A DNA stretch of 64,000 nt from Streptococcus parauberis NCFD 2020 (GCF_000187935.1 NZ_AEUT02000001.1:868001-932000), one strand, 5' to 3'; shown: positions 17,743 through 28,611, counted from the stretch's first letter. Translations and numbers: made by a program. Notes: a model not told the origin generated them from the letters alone.

Positions 17743-19467
17743 TTATAAATATTCTTTAGATAATTCAAGAACTTCTTCTGCAGTTGAACATGTTGTTAAA
17801 GCACGTTGTGCATATTCTTGCATCTTAGACGTATCTAAAGTTTTCATCAAACTTCGAGTACGTAGTACTGATGTAGCTGACATTGAAAATTCATCCAAGC
17901 CCATACCAACTAATAATGGTACAGCTTGTTGATCACCAGCCATTTCACCACACATACCAGCCCATTTACCTTCAGCGTGTGCTGCTTTGATAACATTGTT
18001 AATCAAACGTAGGATTGATGGGTTGTATGGTTGGTAAAGGTATGAAACTTGCTCGTTCATACGGTCAGCAGCCATTGTATATTGAATAAGGTCATTTGTT
18101 CCAATTGAGAAGAAATCAACTTCCTTTGCAAATTGGTCTGCAAGCATTGCTGCTGCAGGAATCTCAATCATAATACCAACTTGGATATCATCTGAAACTG
18201 CGATACCTTCAGCAACAAGTTTTGCTTTTTCTTCATCAAATACTGCTTTTGCAGCTCTAAATTCTTTAAGTAAAGCAACCATTGGGAACATGATACGAAG
18301 TTGTCCATGTACAGAGGCACGTAATAATGCACGCATCTGAGTACGGAACATACCATCTCCAGTTTCTGAGATAGAAATACGTAATGCACGGAAACCTAAG
18401 AATGGATTCATTTCTTTTGGAAGGTCAAAATAAGGAAGCTCTTTATCTCCACCAATATCCATTGTCCGAACTACAACTGGTTTACCATTCATTCCTTCAA
18501 GAACTGCTTTATATGCTTCATATTGCTCATCTTCAGTTGGGAAATCTTGTGAGTCCATGTATAAGAACTCGGTACGGTAAAGTCCTACTGCTTCAGCGCC
18601 ATTTTCATTGACACCTTCAACATCTTTAGGAGTACCAATATTTGCAGCTAATTCGAAATGTTTGCCATCAGCAGTTACTGTTTCAGCATCTTTAAGTAAT
18701 GCCCATTCAGCTTTTTGTTTAGCATATGCTTCGCCAGCTGTTTTGAATGCAGTAATTTCTTCTTCGCTAGGGTTGATAATAACTTCACCAGTAATACCAT
18801 TAACAGCAATCATATCGCCATCGCTGACACGTTTAGTGATATCGTTAGTTCCTAGTACGGCAGCAATTTCAAGTGTACGAGCCATAATAGCTGAGTGACT
18901 TGTACGTCCACCAATATTAGTTACAAATGCTTTAACATATTTTTTATCCAATTGTGCAGTATCAGAAGGAGTTAAATCATGAGCAATCACGATAGATTCT
19001 TCATCGATAGTAGCAGGATTAGGTAATTTAACACCAAGCAAATGTGCTAAAACACGTTTTGCAACGTCACGGATATCTGCAGCACGTTCTTGCATGTATG
19101 GATTATCTTCCATACCTTCAAAAATAGTGATGAACATATCTGTAACTTCTTTAAGACCAGTTTCAGCATTAGTTTGTTTTGCACGAATTGTTTCTTTGAT
19201 TTGGCTAATCATTTCTGGATCAGCTAATACCATCAAGTGAGCGTCAAATACTGAAGCTGCTTCTTCGCCTAAGCTCTCTACTGCTTTTTCGCGGATAACA
19301 GAAAGCTCGTCTTGTGAAGCTTGTAATGCTACATCAAGGCGAGCTTCTTCTGCGTTTGTATCTTCGACTGTAACAGTCTCAAATGACAAATCCGGTTGAA
19401 CTAGTAGATATGCTTTAGCAACAGCAACACCATCAGAGGCTGCGATTCCTTTAAGCATTTCTGTCAT
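17743..19467 (-). CDS. ptsI: Phosphoenolpyruvate-protein phosphotransferase (enzyme I)
   Basis: Starts the PTS phosphorelay by taking phosphate from PEP and passing it to HPr. The 574 residues fit the family. The phosphorylated histidine is His191 in [12 protein letters not shown], and the PEP-binding TIM barrel carries [16 protein letters not shown] and [17 protein letters not shown]. Four bases separate it from ptsH, and GAAGGATT upstream of the ATG lies inside the end of ptsH. Cytoplasmic and constitutive in most streptococci. Confidence 0.97.
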   Translation of the reverse strand: MTEMLKGIAASDGVAVAKAYLLVQPDLSFETVTVEDTNAEEARLDVALQASQDELSVIREKAVESLGEEAASVFDAHLMVLADPEMISQIKETIRAKQTNAETGLKEVTDMFITIFEGMEDNPYMQERAADIRDVAKRVLAHLLGVKLPNPATIDEESIVIAHDLTPSDTAQLDKKYVKAFVTNIGGRTSHSAIMARTLEIAAVLGTNDITKRVSDGDMIAVNGITGEVIINPSEEEITAFKTAGEAYAKQKAEWALLKDAETVTADGKHFELAANIGTPKDVEGVNENGAEAVGLYRTEFLYMDSQDFPTEDEQYEAYKAVLEGMNGKPVVVRTMDIGGDKELPYFDLPKEMNPFLGFRALRISISETGDGMFRTQMRALLRASVHGQLRIMFPMVALLKEFRAAKAVFDEEKAKLVAEGIAVSDDIQVGIMIEIPAAAMLADQFAKEVDFFSIGTNDLIQYTMAADRMNEQVSYLYQPYNPSILRLINNVIKAAHAEGKWAGMCGEMAGDQQAVPLLVGMGLDEFSMSATSVLRTRSLMKTLDTSKMQEYAQRALTTCSTAEEVLELSKEYL

Positions 19468-19471
19468 AATA

Positions 19472-19735
19472 TTATGCCAATCCTTCTTTTGTCATTGTTT
19501 CTTCGATTGCTGCGATTGCATCTTCAGCATCAGCACCTTCAGCTGAAATTGTAACGTCAGCACCTTGACCAACACCAAGGCTCATAACGCCCATGATTGA
19601 TTTAAGGTTAACTGCTTTACCTTTGTAGTCTAAAGTAATATCTGAAGCAAATTTGCTTGCAGTTTGTACTAATAAAGTAGCTGGACGTGCGTGAATTCCT
19701 GTTTCTGCAACAATGTGAAAATCTTTTGAAGCCAT
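19472..19735 (-). CDS. ptsH: Phosphocarrier protein HPr
   Basis: 87 residues. His15 (ETGIHARPA) accepts phosphate from enzyme I, and Ser46 ([12 protein letters not shown]) is the site for HPr kinase/phosphorylase, which links the PTS to CcpA-mediated catabolite control. Both motifs sit at the canonical positions. AAAGGAG stands before the ATG. First gene of ptsHI, with a strong promoter about 70-95 bases upstream. Confidence 0.97.
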   Translation of the reverse strand: MASKDFHIVAETGIHARPATLLVQTASKFASDITLDYKGKAVNLKSIMGVMSLGVGQGADVTISAEGADAEDAIAAIEETMTKEGLA

Positions 19736-19800
19736 AGTATGGTTCTCCTTTAATAGTTGTGTATTTTTGAGCTATCAGATGATAACCCTTACAATAACAG

Positions 19801-19829
19801 ATTATAGCATATTGTGTTTTAATTTTCAA
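19801..19829 (-). promoter_or_regulatory. ptsHI promoter
   Basis: Minus strand TTGAAA, exactly 17 bases, TATAAT. The resulting leader is about 60 bases. No catabolite-response element is obvious. Confidence 0.8.
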
Positions 19830-20090
19830 GATTAAATCTCTACTCTAGGAAAAAAGCTATGCTATTTTCTCCCAAATTTTCAATCTTTCATAAATTATAT
19901 TTCATTCTCATATTTCCCATAGTGTTCCTATTAATGAGAGTTTTAATAATATCTCGATTTACAATAATGTAGAAAAAATGTTATCAACTTCTTATAAATA
20001 TTTTCTATATTGATATTATGTCAGCCCACCATTTAATTAATCAAATTATCCCTTTTTTTTTCAATTTAAAAGATATTGGCAAATCCTTAT
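19830..20090. other. AT-rich non-coding stretch between ptsH and nrdH
   Basis: No plausible gene on either strand. It has several A/T runs and holds upstream sequence for the two divergent promoters. I see no RNA element in it. Confidence 0.6.
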
Positions 20091-20102
20091 TTGACAGGGT
20101 TC

Positions 20103-20150
20103 ACACAATATATAGTTGTTAGAATTAAAAGCAACCCCAAAATATTGTGT
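20103..20150. promoter_or_regulatory. Tandem NrdR boxes upstream of nrdHEF
   Basis: Two 16-base sites at 20103-20118 and 20135-20150 each match 13 of 16 positions of the NrdR consensus (ACACWATATMTTGTGT). The first is strong in its left half, the second in its right half (AATATTGTGT). Their starts are 32 bases apart, three helical turns, the usual spacing for the ATP-cone repressor NrdR. They lie just upstream of the -35 box. Confidence 0.8.
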
Positions 20151-20168
20151 TTTTTTCAGAGAAAAATC

Positions 20169-20197
20169 TTGCTTTTTATTTCTAAATTTTATATGCT
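20169..20197 (+). promoter_or_regulatory. nrdHEF promoter
   Basis: TTGCTT, 17 bases, TATGCT. Predicted start near 20204, about 40 bases before the nrdH ATG. Confidence 0.65.
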
Positions 20198-20244
20198 ATT
20201 AGTATTGAAATTCTCAGTTGAGAAAAAATTGAAGGAGAAGATAC

Positions 20245-20466
20245 ATGATTACTGTTTATTCAAAAAACAACTGCATGCAATGTAAAATGACCAAAAAATT
20301 TCTTGATCAAAATGGAGCAAGCTACAAAGAGATTAACATTGATGAACAGCCAGAACAAGTCGAGTATGTAAAAAGTTTAGGATTTGCCTCTGCACCTGTT
20401 ATTGAAAGTGGCGATATTGTCTTTTCTGGATTCCAACCAGCTAAATTAAAAGAACTAATAAAGTAA
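20245..20466 (+). CDS. nrdH: Glutaredoxin-like protein NrdH
   Basis: 73-residue thioredoxin-fold electron donor to class Ib ribonucleotide reductase. The redox motif is CMQC at residues 11-14, with the cis-proline in SAPV and the C-terminal FSGFQPAKL typical of NrdH, which determines reduction by thioredoxin reductase and not glutathione. GAAGGAGAAG lies before the ATG. First gene of nrdHEF; 15 bases separate it from nrdE. Confidence 0.95.
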   Translation: MITVYSKNNCMQCKMTKKFLDQNGASYKEINIDEQPEQVEYVKSLGFASAPVIESGDIVFSGFQPAKLKELIK

Positions 20467-20481
20467 TTAAGGAAATAATAA

Positions 20482-22641
20482 ATGAGTTTAAAAGATATTG
20501 GCGAAATTTCTTATTTTCGTCTTAACAATGAAATAAACCGTCCAGTCGATGGTAAAATCCCATTACATAAAGATAAAGAAGCATTACAAGCTTTTTTTGA
20601 AGAAAATGTAATCCCTAACACAAAGCCTTTCGCTTCAATTACAAAAAAAATTGAGTACCTTTTAAAACATGATTACATTGAATCAGAGTTTATCTCAAAA
20701 TACTCAAAAGAATTTATTGAAGAGTTAGCTAGTATTATCAAAAATGAAAACTTCCAGTTTAATTCCTTTATGGCTGCTTATAAGTTTTATCAGCAATATG
20801 CTTTAAAGACTAACGATGGTGAGTATTACTTAGAGAGTCTTGAAGACCGTGTCATGTTTAATGCTCTTTATTTTGCTGATGGTAATGAAGAATTAGCAAA
20901 ATCAATCGCAATTGAAATGATTAATCAACGTTATCAACCAGCTACTCCTTCATTTTTAAATGCTGGACGTAGTCGACGTGGTGAATTAGTTTCTTGTTTC
21001 CTTATTCAAGTTACCGATGATATGAACTCAATTGGTCGCTCAATCAACTCAGCCCTCCAATTATCAAGAATTGGTGGTGGTGTTGGTATCACACTTTCTA
21101 ACTTGCGTGAAGCTGGTGCACCTATTAAAGGATATGCTGGAGCAGCCTCAGGTGTTGTTCCTGTTATGAAATTATTCGAAGATAGTTTCTCTTATTCTAA
21201 TCAATTAGGTCAACGTCAAGGTGCTGGTGTTGTCTACTTAGATGTTTTCCATCCAGACATCATTGCCTTTTTATCAACTAAAAAAGAAAATGCTGACGAA
21301 AAGGTTCGTGTTAAAACCTTATCACTTGGATTAACTGTTCCAGATAAATTTTATGAATTAGCTCGTAATAATGATGATATGTATCTCTTTAGTCCATATA
21401 GTGTGGAAAAAGAATATGGTATTCCTTATAATTACATTGATATTACTGCAATGTATGATGAGTTAGTTGCTAATCCTAAAATTACAAAAACTAAAATTAA
21501 AGCTCGTGATTTAGAGACTGAAATTTCTAAACTACAACAAGAATCAGGCTACCCATATATCATTAATATTGATACAGCAAATAAAGCAAATCCAGTTGAT
21601 GGTAAAGTTATCATGAGTAACTTGTGTTCTGAAATTCTTCAGATTCAAAAACCTAGTGTCATTAATGACGCACAGGAATTTGTTGAAATGGGAACTGATA
21701 TTTCATGTAATCTTGGATCAACTAATATTTTAAATATGATGACATCTCCTGATTTTGGAGCTTCAATTAAAGCAATGACACGTGCACTAACATTTGTTAC
21801 GGATTCTTCACAAATTGAAGCTGTGCCAACAATTAAAAATGGTAACCAACAAGCACATACCTTTGGTTTAGGTGCAATGGGACTTCATTCTTATTTGGCT
21901 CAACATCATATTGAATATGGTAGCCCTGAATCAGTTGAATTCACTGATATTTACTTTATGTTAATGAATTACTGGACCTTGGTTGAATCGAACAATATTG
22001 CTCGTGAAAGACAAACCACATTTACAGGCTTTGAGAATTCAAAATACGCTGATGGTAGTTACTTTGATAAATACGTGACTGGTAAATTTGTTCCTCAGAC
22101 TGATTTTGTTAAGGATCTTTTCAAGGATCATTTTATTCCTCAGGCATCAGACTGGGAGACTTTACGTCAGGCTGTTCAAAAAGATGGTCTCTACCACCAA
22201 AACCGCCTTGCTGTCGCTCCTAATGGGTCAATATCATATATCAATGATTGCTCCGCTTCTATTCATCCAATTACACAAAGAATTGAAGAACGTCAAGAGA
22301 AGAAAATTGGTAAAATCTATTACCCTGCAAATGGACTTTCAACTGATACAATTCCCTACTACACATCTGCTTATGATATGGATATGCGTAAGGTTATTGA
22401 TGTATATGCTGCTGCGACGCAACACGTTGACCAAGGTTTGTCACTAACATTATTCTTACGAAGTGAATTACCTAAAGAACTTTATGAATGGAAATCTGAA
22501 AGCAAGCAAACAACGCGTGACCTTTCAATTCTCCGAAATTACGCCTTTAACAAAGGCATTAAATCCATTTACTATATTCGTACATTTACTGACGATGGTG
22601 AAGAAGTTGGCGCAAATCAATGTGAATCATGCGTGATTTAA
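20482..22641 (+). CDS. nrdE: Class Ib ribonucleoside-diphosphate reductase, alpha subunit
   Basis: Reduces ribonucleoside diphosphates to deoxy forms. The 719 residues match NrdE. Visible: SCFLIQVTDDMNSIGRSINSAL with an active-site cysteine, SRIGGGVG, NLCSEI with the radical-site cysteine, SCNLGSTNI, the NGSISYINDCSAS loop, and the C-terminal CESCVI pair that is re-reduced by NrdH. The N-terminus has no ATP-cone, as in class Ib. nrdI, the flavodoxin that activates manganese NrdF, is not in this operon and must be elsewhere. Confidence 0.96.
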   Translation: MSLKDIGEISYFRLNNEINRPVDGKIPLHKDKEALQAFFEENVIPNTKPFASITKKIEYLLKHDYIESEFISKYSKEFIEELASIIKNENFQFNSFMAAYKFYQQYALKTNDGEYYLESLEDRVMFNALYFADGNEELAKSIAIEMINQRYQPATPSFLNAGRSRRGELVSCFLIQVTDDMNSIGRSINSALQLSRIGGGVGITLSNLREAGAPIKGYAGAASGVVPVMKLFEDSFSYSNQLGQRQGAGVVYLDVFHPDIIAFLSTKKENADEKVRVKTLSLGLTVPDKFYELARNNDDMYLFSPYSVEKEYGIPYNYIDITAMYDELVANPKITKTKIKARDLETEISKLQQESGYPYIINIDTANKANPVDGKVIMSNLCSEILQIQKPSVINDAQEFVEMGTDISCNLGSTNILNMMTSPDFGASIKAMTRALTFVTDSSQIEAVPTIKNGNQQAHTFGLGAMGLHSYLAQHHIEYGSPESVEFTDIYFMLMNYWTLVESNNIARERQTTFTGFENSKYADGSYFDKYVTGKFVPQTDFVKDLFKDHFIPQASDWETLRQAVQKDGLYHQNRLAVAPNGSISYINDCSASIHPITQRIEERQEKKIGKIYYPANGLSTDTIPYYTSAYDMDMRKVIDVYAAATQHVDQGLSLTLFLRSELPKELYEWKSESKQTTRDLSILRNYAFNKGIKSIYYIRTFTDDGEEVGANQCESCVI

Positions 22642-22653
22642 TTGGTATAGAAG

Positions 22654-22783
22654 CAATAGATGCTTAAGTATCTATTACCTCTACGGCAGTCTGTTTTTGT
22701 TGGTAATTTATTTATTCTCAACTGTACTAAAATACTTATAGAAACATATTTGTACCAGTAGGACTTTGGTCGGTTCTACTGGT
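22654..22783 (+). other. Structured nrdE-nrdF intergenic region
   Basis: The 194-base gap between nrdE and nrdF holds two inverted repeats: AATAGATGCTTAAGTATCTATT at 22654-22675 (one mismatched pair) and ACCAGTAG/CTACTGGT at 22754-22761 and 22776-22783. Neither is followed by a clean T run. They may set relative expression by processing or partial termination; this is a guess. Confidence 0.45.
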
Positions 22784-22835
22784 TTATCTCGTTATTATTA
22801 ACGCACTTTACTACTCTTTAGGAGATCATTTTTCT

Positions 22836-23801
22836 ATGACAACATATTATGAAGCAATTAACTGGAATGAAATCGAAGACGTGATTGACAAGTCTACATG
22901 GGAGAAATTAACTGAACAATTTTGGTTAGATACTCGTATTCCTTTATCAAATGACTTAGATGACTGGCGTAAATTGCCTGCCAAAGAAAAAGACCTTGTC
23001 GGAAAAGTCTTTGGTGGCCTAACTCTTCTAGATACCATGCAATCTGAAACTGGTGTTGAAGCAATTCGTGCTGATGTTCGTACGCCTCATGAAGAAGCTG
23101 TATTGAACAATATCCAATTTATGGAATCAGTTCATGCAAAATCTTACTCCTCTATTTTTTCAACTTTAAATACTAAAAAAGAAATTGAAGAAATTTTTGA
23201 CTGGACTAATAGCAATGAATTCTTACAGAACAAAGCTAAAATCATCAATGACATCTATGAAAACGGCGATGCCTTACAAAAGAAAGTTGCCTCAACTTAT
23301 CTAGAAACATTTCTTTTTTACTCAGGTTTCTTTACACCTCTGTATTACCTAGGAAATAACAAACTAGCTAATGTGGCTGAAATCATCAAATTAATCATCC
23401 GTGATGAGTCTGTTCACGGAACTTACATTGGTTACAAATTCCAACTTGGATTCAATGAATTATCTGAAGAAAAACAAGAGGATTTTAAAGAATGGATGTA
23501 TGATTTACTTTATCAATTGTATGAAAATGAAGAAAATTATACAAAATCACTTTATGATCAAGTAGGGTGGACTGAGGAAGTTATGACATTCCTTCGCTAT
23601 AATGCCAATAAAGCTTTGATGAACCTAGGTCAAGATCCTTTATTCCCTGATACAGCAAATGATGTCAATCCAATTGTTATGAACGGAATTTCTACCGGAA
23701 CCTCAAATCATGACTTTTTCTCACAGGTAGGTAATGGATACTTACTCGGATCTGTTGAAGCTATGACGGAATCAGATTATGATTTCGGAAAAGAAGCTTA
23801 A
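22836..23801 (+). CDS. nrdF: Class Ib ribonucleoside-diphosphate reductase, beta subunit
   Basis: Provides the tyrosyl radical for NrdE. 321 residues. The di-metal ligands are all present: Asp in LLDTMQSETG, Glu and His in QFMESVHAKSYS, Glu in YLETFLFYSGF, and Glu plus His in RDESVHG. It is thus a metal-dependent class Ib protein and not the metal-free Ie type that lacks three of these carboxylates. TAGGAGAT lies upstream of the ATG. Last gene of the operon, followed by a strong terminator. Confidence 0.96.
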   Translation: MTTYYEAINWNEIEDVIDKSTWEKLTEQFWLDTRIPLSNDLDDWRKLPAKEKDLVGKVFGGLTLLDTMQSETGVEAIRADVRTPHEEAVLNNIQFMESVHAKSYSSIFSTLNTKKEIEEIFDWTNSNEFLQNKAKIINDIYENGDALQKKVASTYLETFLFYSGFFTPLYYLGNNKLANVAEIIKLIIRDESVHGTYIGYKFQLGFNELSEEKQEDFKEWMYDLLYQLYENEENYTKSLYDQVGWTEEVMTFLRYNANKALMNLGQDPLFPDTANDVNPIVMNGISTGTSNHDFFSQVGNGYLLGSVEAMTESDYDFGKEA

Positions 23802-23831
23802 TCTTTATTAAATAGTTTCCAATTAATTAAT

Positions 23832-23865
23832 AAACCTCAAGTAGATTAACTACTTGAGGTTTTTA
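23832..23865. terminator. Bidirectional terminator after nrdF
   Basis: AACCTCAAGTAG, ATTAA, CTACTTGAGGTTTTT: ten G/C-rich pairs and T run; also follows the convergent gene on the minus strand. Confidence 0.92.
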
Positions 23866-23866
23866 T

Positions 23867-24553
23867 TTATTTCTTTTTGAAATTGATTGATTCTTTAGAA
23901 TCTTTCAGCACTAATTTTTTGTCTTTTAATTCATAAGGTAAGTTCTTGTTGATATCATTTTTTGAAATTCCAGGGACGTCCTTATTGACACTAGTTACTT
24001 TAACAGTGTGCATCAATTGGTTAACATCACCTGAGAAGACTTTAAATGAGATTTGTCCAGTTGCTTTGTCATATTCGCCGTTAGATTGGATAGCAGATTT
24101 TTGAAACTCTTTATCTAGCTCATCTTCAAGTTCTTGGGTTTTTGGTCGAGCAGATTCAAATGCTTTTCTTGTTTCATCATCTAAATCATCTAAACTAACA
24201 TTGTTATCAGAGAAGCTTTTCTTCAATGTTTCATCAAATTTCTTAACAATAGCATTTACTAGATATTTTTTATCAAAAGTCGATTTTACAACTACTTCTG
24301 CTTTTCCATCTTCAACAGTCATGACAACTTTAGGTACCTTGACCATCTTTTTAGGTTCAATACCTATTTCTTTATCATAGGAGCCTAAAGATTTATAAAA
24401 TTCTTTGTAATATTGGTCACCAAGTTCTGTCGCCGTCCATTTGCCTTCAATACTACCTGTTTGAAAACGATAAAAGGCAAAGATTCCTACAACTGCTAAA
24501 ATAGCAACTAATGCTAAAAGTAATTTCCCGAAAATTGATTTCTTTTTTTTCAT
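23867..24553 (-). CDS. Membrane-anchored extracellular protein of unknown function
   Basis: 228 residues: a Lys-rich start (MKKKKSIFGK), one hydrophobic helix (residues 10-28, LLLALVAILAVVGIFAFY) and a hydrophilic, highly charged outside part of about 195 residues starting with GSIEGKWTATE. There is no lipobox cysteine, so it is a signal-anchor protein. The GKWTA segment and repeated beta-strand-like stretches resemble small streptococcal conserved proteins whose role is not known. Monocistronic and convergent with nrdF. Confidence 0.75.
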   Translation of the reverse strand: MKKKKSIFGKLLLALVAILAVVGIFAFYRFQTGSIEGKWTATELGDQYYKEFYKSLGSYDKEIGIEPKKMVKVPKVVMTVEDGKAEVVVKSTFDKKYLVNAIVKKFDETLKKSFSDNNVSLDDLDDETRKAFESARPKTQELEDELDKEFQKSAIQSNGEYDKATGQISFKVFSGDVNQLMHTVKVTSVNKDVPGISKNDINKNLPYELKDKKLVLKDSKESINFKKK

Positions 24554-24707
24554 AATAACTCTCCTTTTTCATTTAGCATTATAACATTTAGAATTTTATA
24601 ATGCAATTTTCATCTGACTTTAGGAATATGGAGATATTTTGAATAATTAAAATTTTATACTTTTCTAAATCCTTTCTATGCATCTCCCCTTTTGATATAA
24701 TAGGTCT

Positions 24708-25958
24708 ATGTCAAAAAAAATTAAAGAATTTACAAAATGGACTGTTTTATTAGTACTGACCGGAATAAGTGCGGCTATTGCTGCCAGTTTAATGATCTTT
24801 CTCATTGAACTTATTCAAGGATTGAGCTTTGGAATTACGCATGGAAGTTTTGATGACCAAATCTCTTATGTCAATCCAATCCGACGTTTTTTTTCAGTCT
24901 GCTTGTCTGGGCTCCTGGCAGCCTTTGGTTGGCACTATTTAAGTAAATACTTAAACCCAAGTCCGACAATTACAGAAATAGTTCATAAAGATAAGGAGCC
25001 AAAACCCAGCGCCAACTTTCTCCATGGTCTGCTTCAGATGGCGACCGTTTCTATGGGGTCACCTTTAGGTCGAGAAGGTGCTTCCAGAGAAGCTGCTGTG
25101 GCGATAACTGGAAGTTGGTTACCCTATATTAAGCTGGATAAAAATAAAAGCATCCTACTCTTAGCCTGTGCTTCTGGAGCGGCCTTGGGTGCCGTCTATA
25201 ATGCTCCCTTAGCGACCCTCATTTTTATCATGGAAAATGTCCTCCTATCATGGTCTTGGAAAAATGCTTATGCTGCCAGTGTAACATCTTTTATTGCAGT
25301 TGGTTTTGTAAACTTAGTATTTGGTAGCGAGATTCAGTATAAAATTCAGCAGTTAGAATGGAACACTGACCTCTTTATATGGTCCCTAATCTCAGGCTGT
25401 CTTCTAGCCATCATCATCTACACCTACAAAAGTTTACTTGAAAGTTCACCTAAAAAAGATCCCAAATCTAAAAATTATTTGATTTTTGTCCCACTGTCCT
25501 TCATCCTTGTAGCTATCTTAAGTCTTTATTTTCCTGAAATTTTAGGCAATGGCAAAGCAGGTTTGATTTACTATTTCAACCAACCCTTTTCAGCCACATA
25601 TGCTTTTCCACTCTTTTTGGCAAAAGCCTTAGCAGTTTATATTACCTTTTATGCCGGAGCTTATGGTGGTAGAATTGCACCTTCCATGATGATGGGCGGC
25701 GCTTTGGGACTATTTACAGCCCAATTATCAAATATGATTCTCCATAGTCATATACCCATCCAATTTGCAATCTTAATTGGTGCAGCTTTATTTTTAGCTA
25801 TAATCAATAATATTCCAATTGCAGCAGTCCTTTTCTTACTTGAAATTACTGGACAGCCACTAATCAATGGAATTCCAGTAGCTATGGCAATGGCCTCAGC
25901 ATATCTTACAATATATTTCTTAAAAAAATTTGCCCAAAAAAAAAGTAGAAAAGTTTAA
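24708..25958 (+). CDS. ClC-family chloride channel or H+/Cl- (or fluoride) transporter
   Basis: 416 residues with about ten membrane helices. Family motifs are GSPLGREGASREAAVAI (the GREGP-type signature), ASGAALGAVYNAPLATLIFIMEN and GAYGGRIAPSMMMGGALG (the GxFxP-type loop, here AYGGRIAP). No CBS domain follows. The ion cannot be told from reading. A TGA-TATAAT extended -10 (24696-24701) ends 6 bases before the ATG and no Shine-Dalgarno exists, so the transcript is probably leaderless. Its stop codon lies inside the terminator shared with alaS. Confidence 0.88.
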   Translation: MSKKIKEFTKWTVLLVLTGISAAIAASLMIFLIELIQGLSFGITHGSFDDQISYVNPIRRFFSVCLSGLLAAFGWHYLSKYLNPSPTITEIVHKDKEPKPSANFLHGLLQMATVSMGSPLGREGASREAAVAITGSWLPYIKLDKNKSILLLACASGAALGAVYNAPLATLIFIMENVLLSWSWKNAYAASVTSFIAVGFVNLVFGSEIQYKIQQLEWNTDLFIWSLISGCLLAIIIYTYKSLLESSPKKDPKSKNYLIFVPLSFILVAILSLYFPEILGNGKAGLIYYFNQPFSATYAFPLFLAKALAVYITFYAGAYGGRIAPSMMMGGALGLFTAQLSNMILHSHIPIQFAILIGAALFLAIINNIPIAAVLFLLEITGQPLINGIPVAMAMASAYLTIYFLKKFAQKKSRKV

Positions 25959-25975
25959 CTTTTCTACTTTTTTTC
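25940..25975. terminator. Bidirectional terminator between the ClC gene and alaS
   Basis: AGTAGAAAAGTT/AACTTTTCTACT hairpin with A run before and T run after. It overlaps the ClC stop codon. Confidence 0.9.
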
Positions 25976-28594
25976 TTATAACTGATTTGGAACTTCGTTT
26001 AGTAGATCATTGATTTTACTTGCATCAGAGCCACCAGCCATAGCCATATCTGGTTTACCACCACCTCGACCTGAAACAATTGGAGCTAAAGCTTTGATCA
26101 CATTACCTGCATGAAGTTCTTTTGATTTACTTGCAACTAAGACATTAACTTTTTCACCAATTGCTGCAACCAAGATTAGGATATCAGAGTAATCTTTTTG
26201 TTTCCAATTGTCAGCAAAAGTACGGAGAGCACCTGCATCAGAAACTGAAACTTGTGTTGCAATATAAGTATGTCCATTAACTTCTTTAACATCTTTAAAG
26301 ACATCGCCAGCTTGAGCGGCTGCTGCTTTTTCTTTCAATTCAGCAACTTCTTTTTGCAATTCACGTACTTGTTCATTCAAACTTGCAACTTTTGTAGGGA
26401 CTTGTTCAATTTGAGGAGCTTTAATAGTACTTGCAATTTCTTTCAAAGCATCTTCTTCTTTACGATAAGCCTCAAATGCTTGCTTACTTGTTACTGCTAG
26501 GATACGACGAGTTCCTGAACCAATTCCTTCTTCTTTAACAATCTTGAACAGACCAATTTCAGAAGTGTTTGAAACGTGTGTTCCACCACAAAGTTCAACA
26601 GAATAATCGCCAATAACAACGACACGAACTAACTTCCCATATTTTTCACCAAAGAGCGCCATAGCACCCATTGATTTAGCAGTTTCAACATCAGATTCAA
26701 TCGTTTGAACTTTAATAGCATTCCAAATTTGTTGGTTAACTTCTTCTTCAATACGACGTAACTCTTCAGCAGTAACTGCCTCAAAATGAGTGAAGTCAAA
26801 ACGAAGGAATTCTTCTTCATTTAATGAACCTGCTTGAGTAGCATGTTTGCCAATAATATTATGCAAAGCAGCATGAAGCAAGTGAGTTGCAGTATGGTTT
26901 TTCTCTACTGCAAAGCGACGTTTGTGGTCCACTTTGAGCATATATTTTGTGCCAACTGATAAGTTTGCTAAAACTTCAACTGTATGAAGTGCTTGACCAT
27001 TTGGTGCTTTTTGTACATCAATCACATTAGCAATAACTTCACCATTATCATTTAAAATAACACCATGGTCAGCAACTTGTCCACCCATTTCAGCGTAGAA
27101 TGGTGTTTGGTCAAATACTAATAAGGCTTGTCCTTCTGATACGGCTTCACTACGTTCATTATCCACAACAATTACTGATAACTGACCTTCTAATTTTTCT
27201 CTATCATAGTTAAATTCAGATAACTCAGTGATATTTGCAAGAGTTTCATTTTGCATGCCCATTGAACCACCTTTAACCACAGCAGCACGCGCTCGGTCTT
27301 GTTGTTCTTTCATAGCAGCTTTGAAGCCATCATGATCAATCTTATAACCGGCATCTTCTGCCATTTCCTCAGTCAATTCTACCGGGAAACCATAAGTGTC
27401 GTAAAGTTTAAAGATATCTTTACCTTCAAGTGTATCTTTACCCTCCTCTTTTAACTGTGCTAACAATTGATCCAAATGACCAGAACCAGCATCGATGGTA
27501 CGAGCAAATGTTTCTTCTTCACGTTTAACGATTTTTTCAATGAAATCTTTTTTCTCTAAAATTTCAGGGTAGTAAGATTCCATGATTTGACCAACAACCA
27601 TTACTAATTTGTAAAGGAAAGTTTGGTTAATGCCTAGACGACGACCATGCATAACCGCACGACGAAGCAAGCGACGTAATACATATCCGCGACCTTCGTT
27701 ACCAGGAAGTGCCCCATCACCAATTGCGAAAGATAGAGCACGAATATGATCAGCAATAACTTTAAAGCTCATATTGTCGCCATCTTGATCATAAGTTTTA
27801 CCAGAAAGTGTTTCAACTTCACGAATGATTGGCATAAACAAATCTGTTTCAAAGTTAGTTTTAGCACCTTGCATAACAGCTACTAAACGTTCTAGACCAG
27901 CACCCGTATCAATGTTTTTGTTAGGTAATTCTTTATATTCAGAACGAGGAACTTCAGGATCAGCATTAAATTGTGACAAAACAATGTTCCAAATCTCAAT
28001 GTAACGATCATTTTCTAAGTCTTCTTCTAAAAGACGAATACCAATATTTTCGGGATCGAAGGATTCACCGCGGTCAAAGAAAATCTCTGTATCAGGACCT
28101 GAAGGACCCGCACCAATTTCCCAGAAGTTTTCTTCCAAAGGAATTAAGTGACTTGGCTCAACGCCAAGAGCAATCCAACGGTTGTAAGAATCAGTATCAG
28201 CTGGATAATAAGTCATGTATAGTTTTTCTTTAGGGAAATCAAACCATTCTGGACTTGTTAACAACTCAAATCCCCATTCAATAGCTTCATCACGGAAATA
28301 ATCACCAATTGAAAAGTTACCAAGCATTTCAAACATGGTATGGTGACGAGCAGTCTTGCCAACATTTTCAATATCGTTAGTACGGATTGATTTTTGTGCA
28401 TTTGTAATACGTGGATTTTCTGGAGTGACAGACCCATCAAAATATTTCTTTAAAGTTGCAACCCCTGAGTTAATCCACAATAGTGTTGGATCATTTACAG
28501 GAACAAGATTTGCAGATGGTTCCACTGAGTGACCTTTTGATTTCCAAAAGTCTAACCACATCTGGCGAATTTCAGCTGATGTTAATTTTTTCAT
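25976..28594 (-). CDS. alaS: Alanyl-tRNA synthetase
   Basis: Charges tRNA-Ala. 872 residues with the normal architecture: class II catalytic domain (motif 1 region around [33 protein letters not shown]), tRNA-recognition domain, the editing domain with [11 protein letters not shown] and [13 protein letters not shown] zinc-binding motifs, a coiled coil ([20 protein letters not shown], near 725-745) and the C-Ala domain with [15 protein letters not shown]. Expression depends on the T-box in the leader. Monocistronic. Confidence 0.98.
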   Translation of the reverse strand: MKKLTSAEIRQMWLDFWKSKGHSVEPSANLVPVNDPTLLWINSGVATLKKYFDGSVTPENPRITNAQKSIRTNDIENVGKTARHHTMFEMLGNFSIGDYFRDEAIEWGFELLTSPEWFDFPKEKLYMTYYPADTDSYNRWIALGVEPSHLIPLEENFWEIGAGPSGPDTEIFFDRGESFDPENIGIRLLEEDLENDRYIEIWNIVLSQFNADPEVPRSEYKELPNKNIDTGAGLERLVAVMQGAKTNFETDLFMPIIREVETLSGKTYDQDGDNMSFKVIADHIRALSFAIGDGALPGNEGRGYVLRRLLRRAVMHGRRLGINQTFLYKLVMVVGQIMESYYPEILEKKDFIEKIVKREEETFARTIDAGSGHLDQLLAQLKEEGKDTLEGKDIFKLYDTYGFPVELTEEMAEDAGYKIDHDGFKAAMKEQQDRARAAVVKGGSMGMQNETLANITELSEFNYDREKLEGQLSVIVVDNERSEAVSEGQALLVFDQTPFYAEMGGQVADHGVILNDNGEVIANVIDVQKAPNGQALHTVEVLANLSVGTKYMLKVDHKRRFAVEKNHTATHLLHAALHNIIGKHATQAGSLNEEEFLRFDFTHFEAVTAEELRRIEEEVNQQIWNAIKVQTIESDVETAKSMGAMALFGEKYGKLVRVVVIGDYSVELCGGTHVSNTSEIGLFKIVKEEGIGSGTRRILAVTSKQAFEAYRKEEDALKEIASTIKAPQIEQVPTKVASLNEQVRELQKEVAELKEKAAAAQAGDVFKDVKEVNGHTYIATQVSVSDAGALRTFADNWKQKDYSDILILVAAIGEKVNVLVASKSKELHAGNVIKALAPIVSGRGGGKPDMAMAGGSDASKINDLLNEVPNQL

Positions 28595-28611
28595 AAGTTT
28601 ACCTTCTTTAC

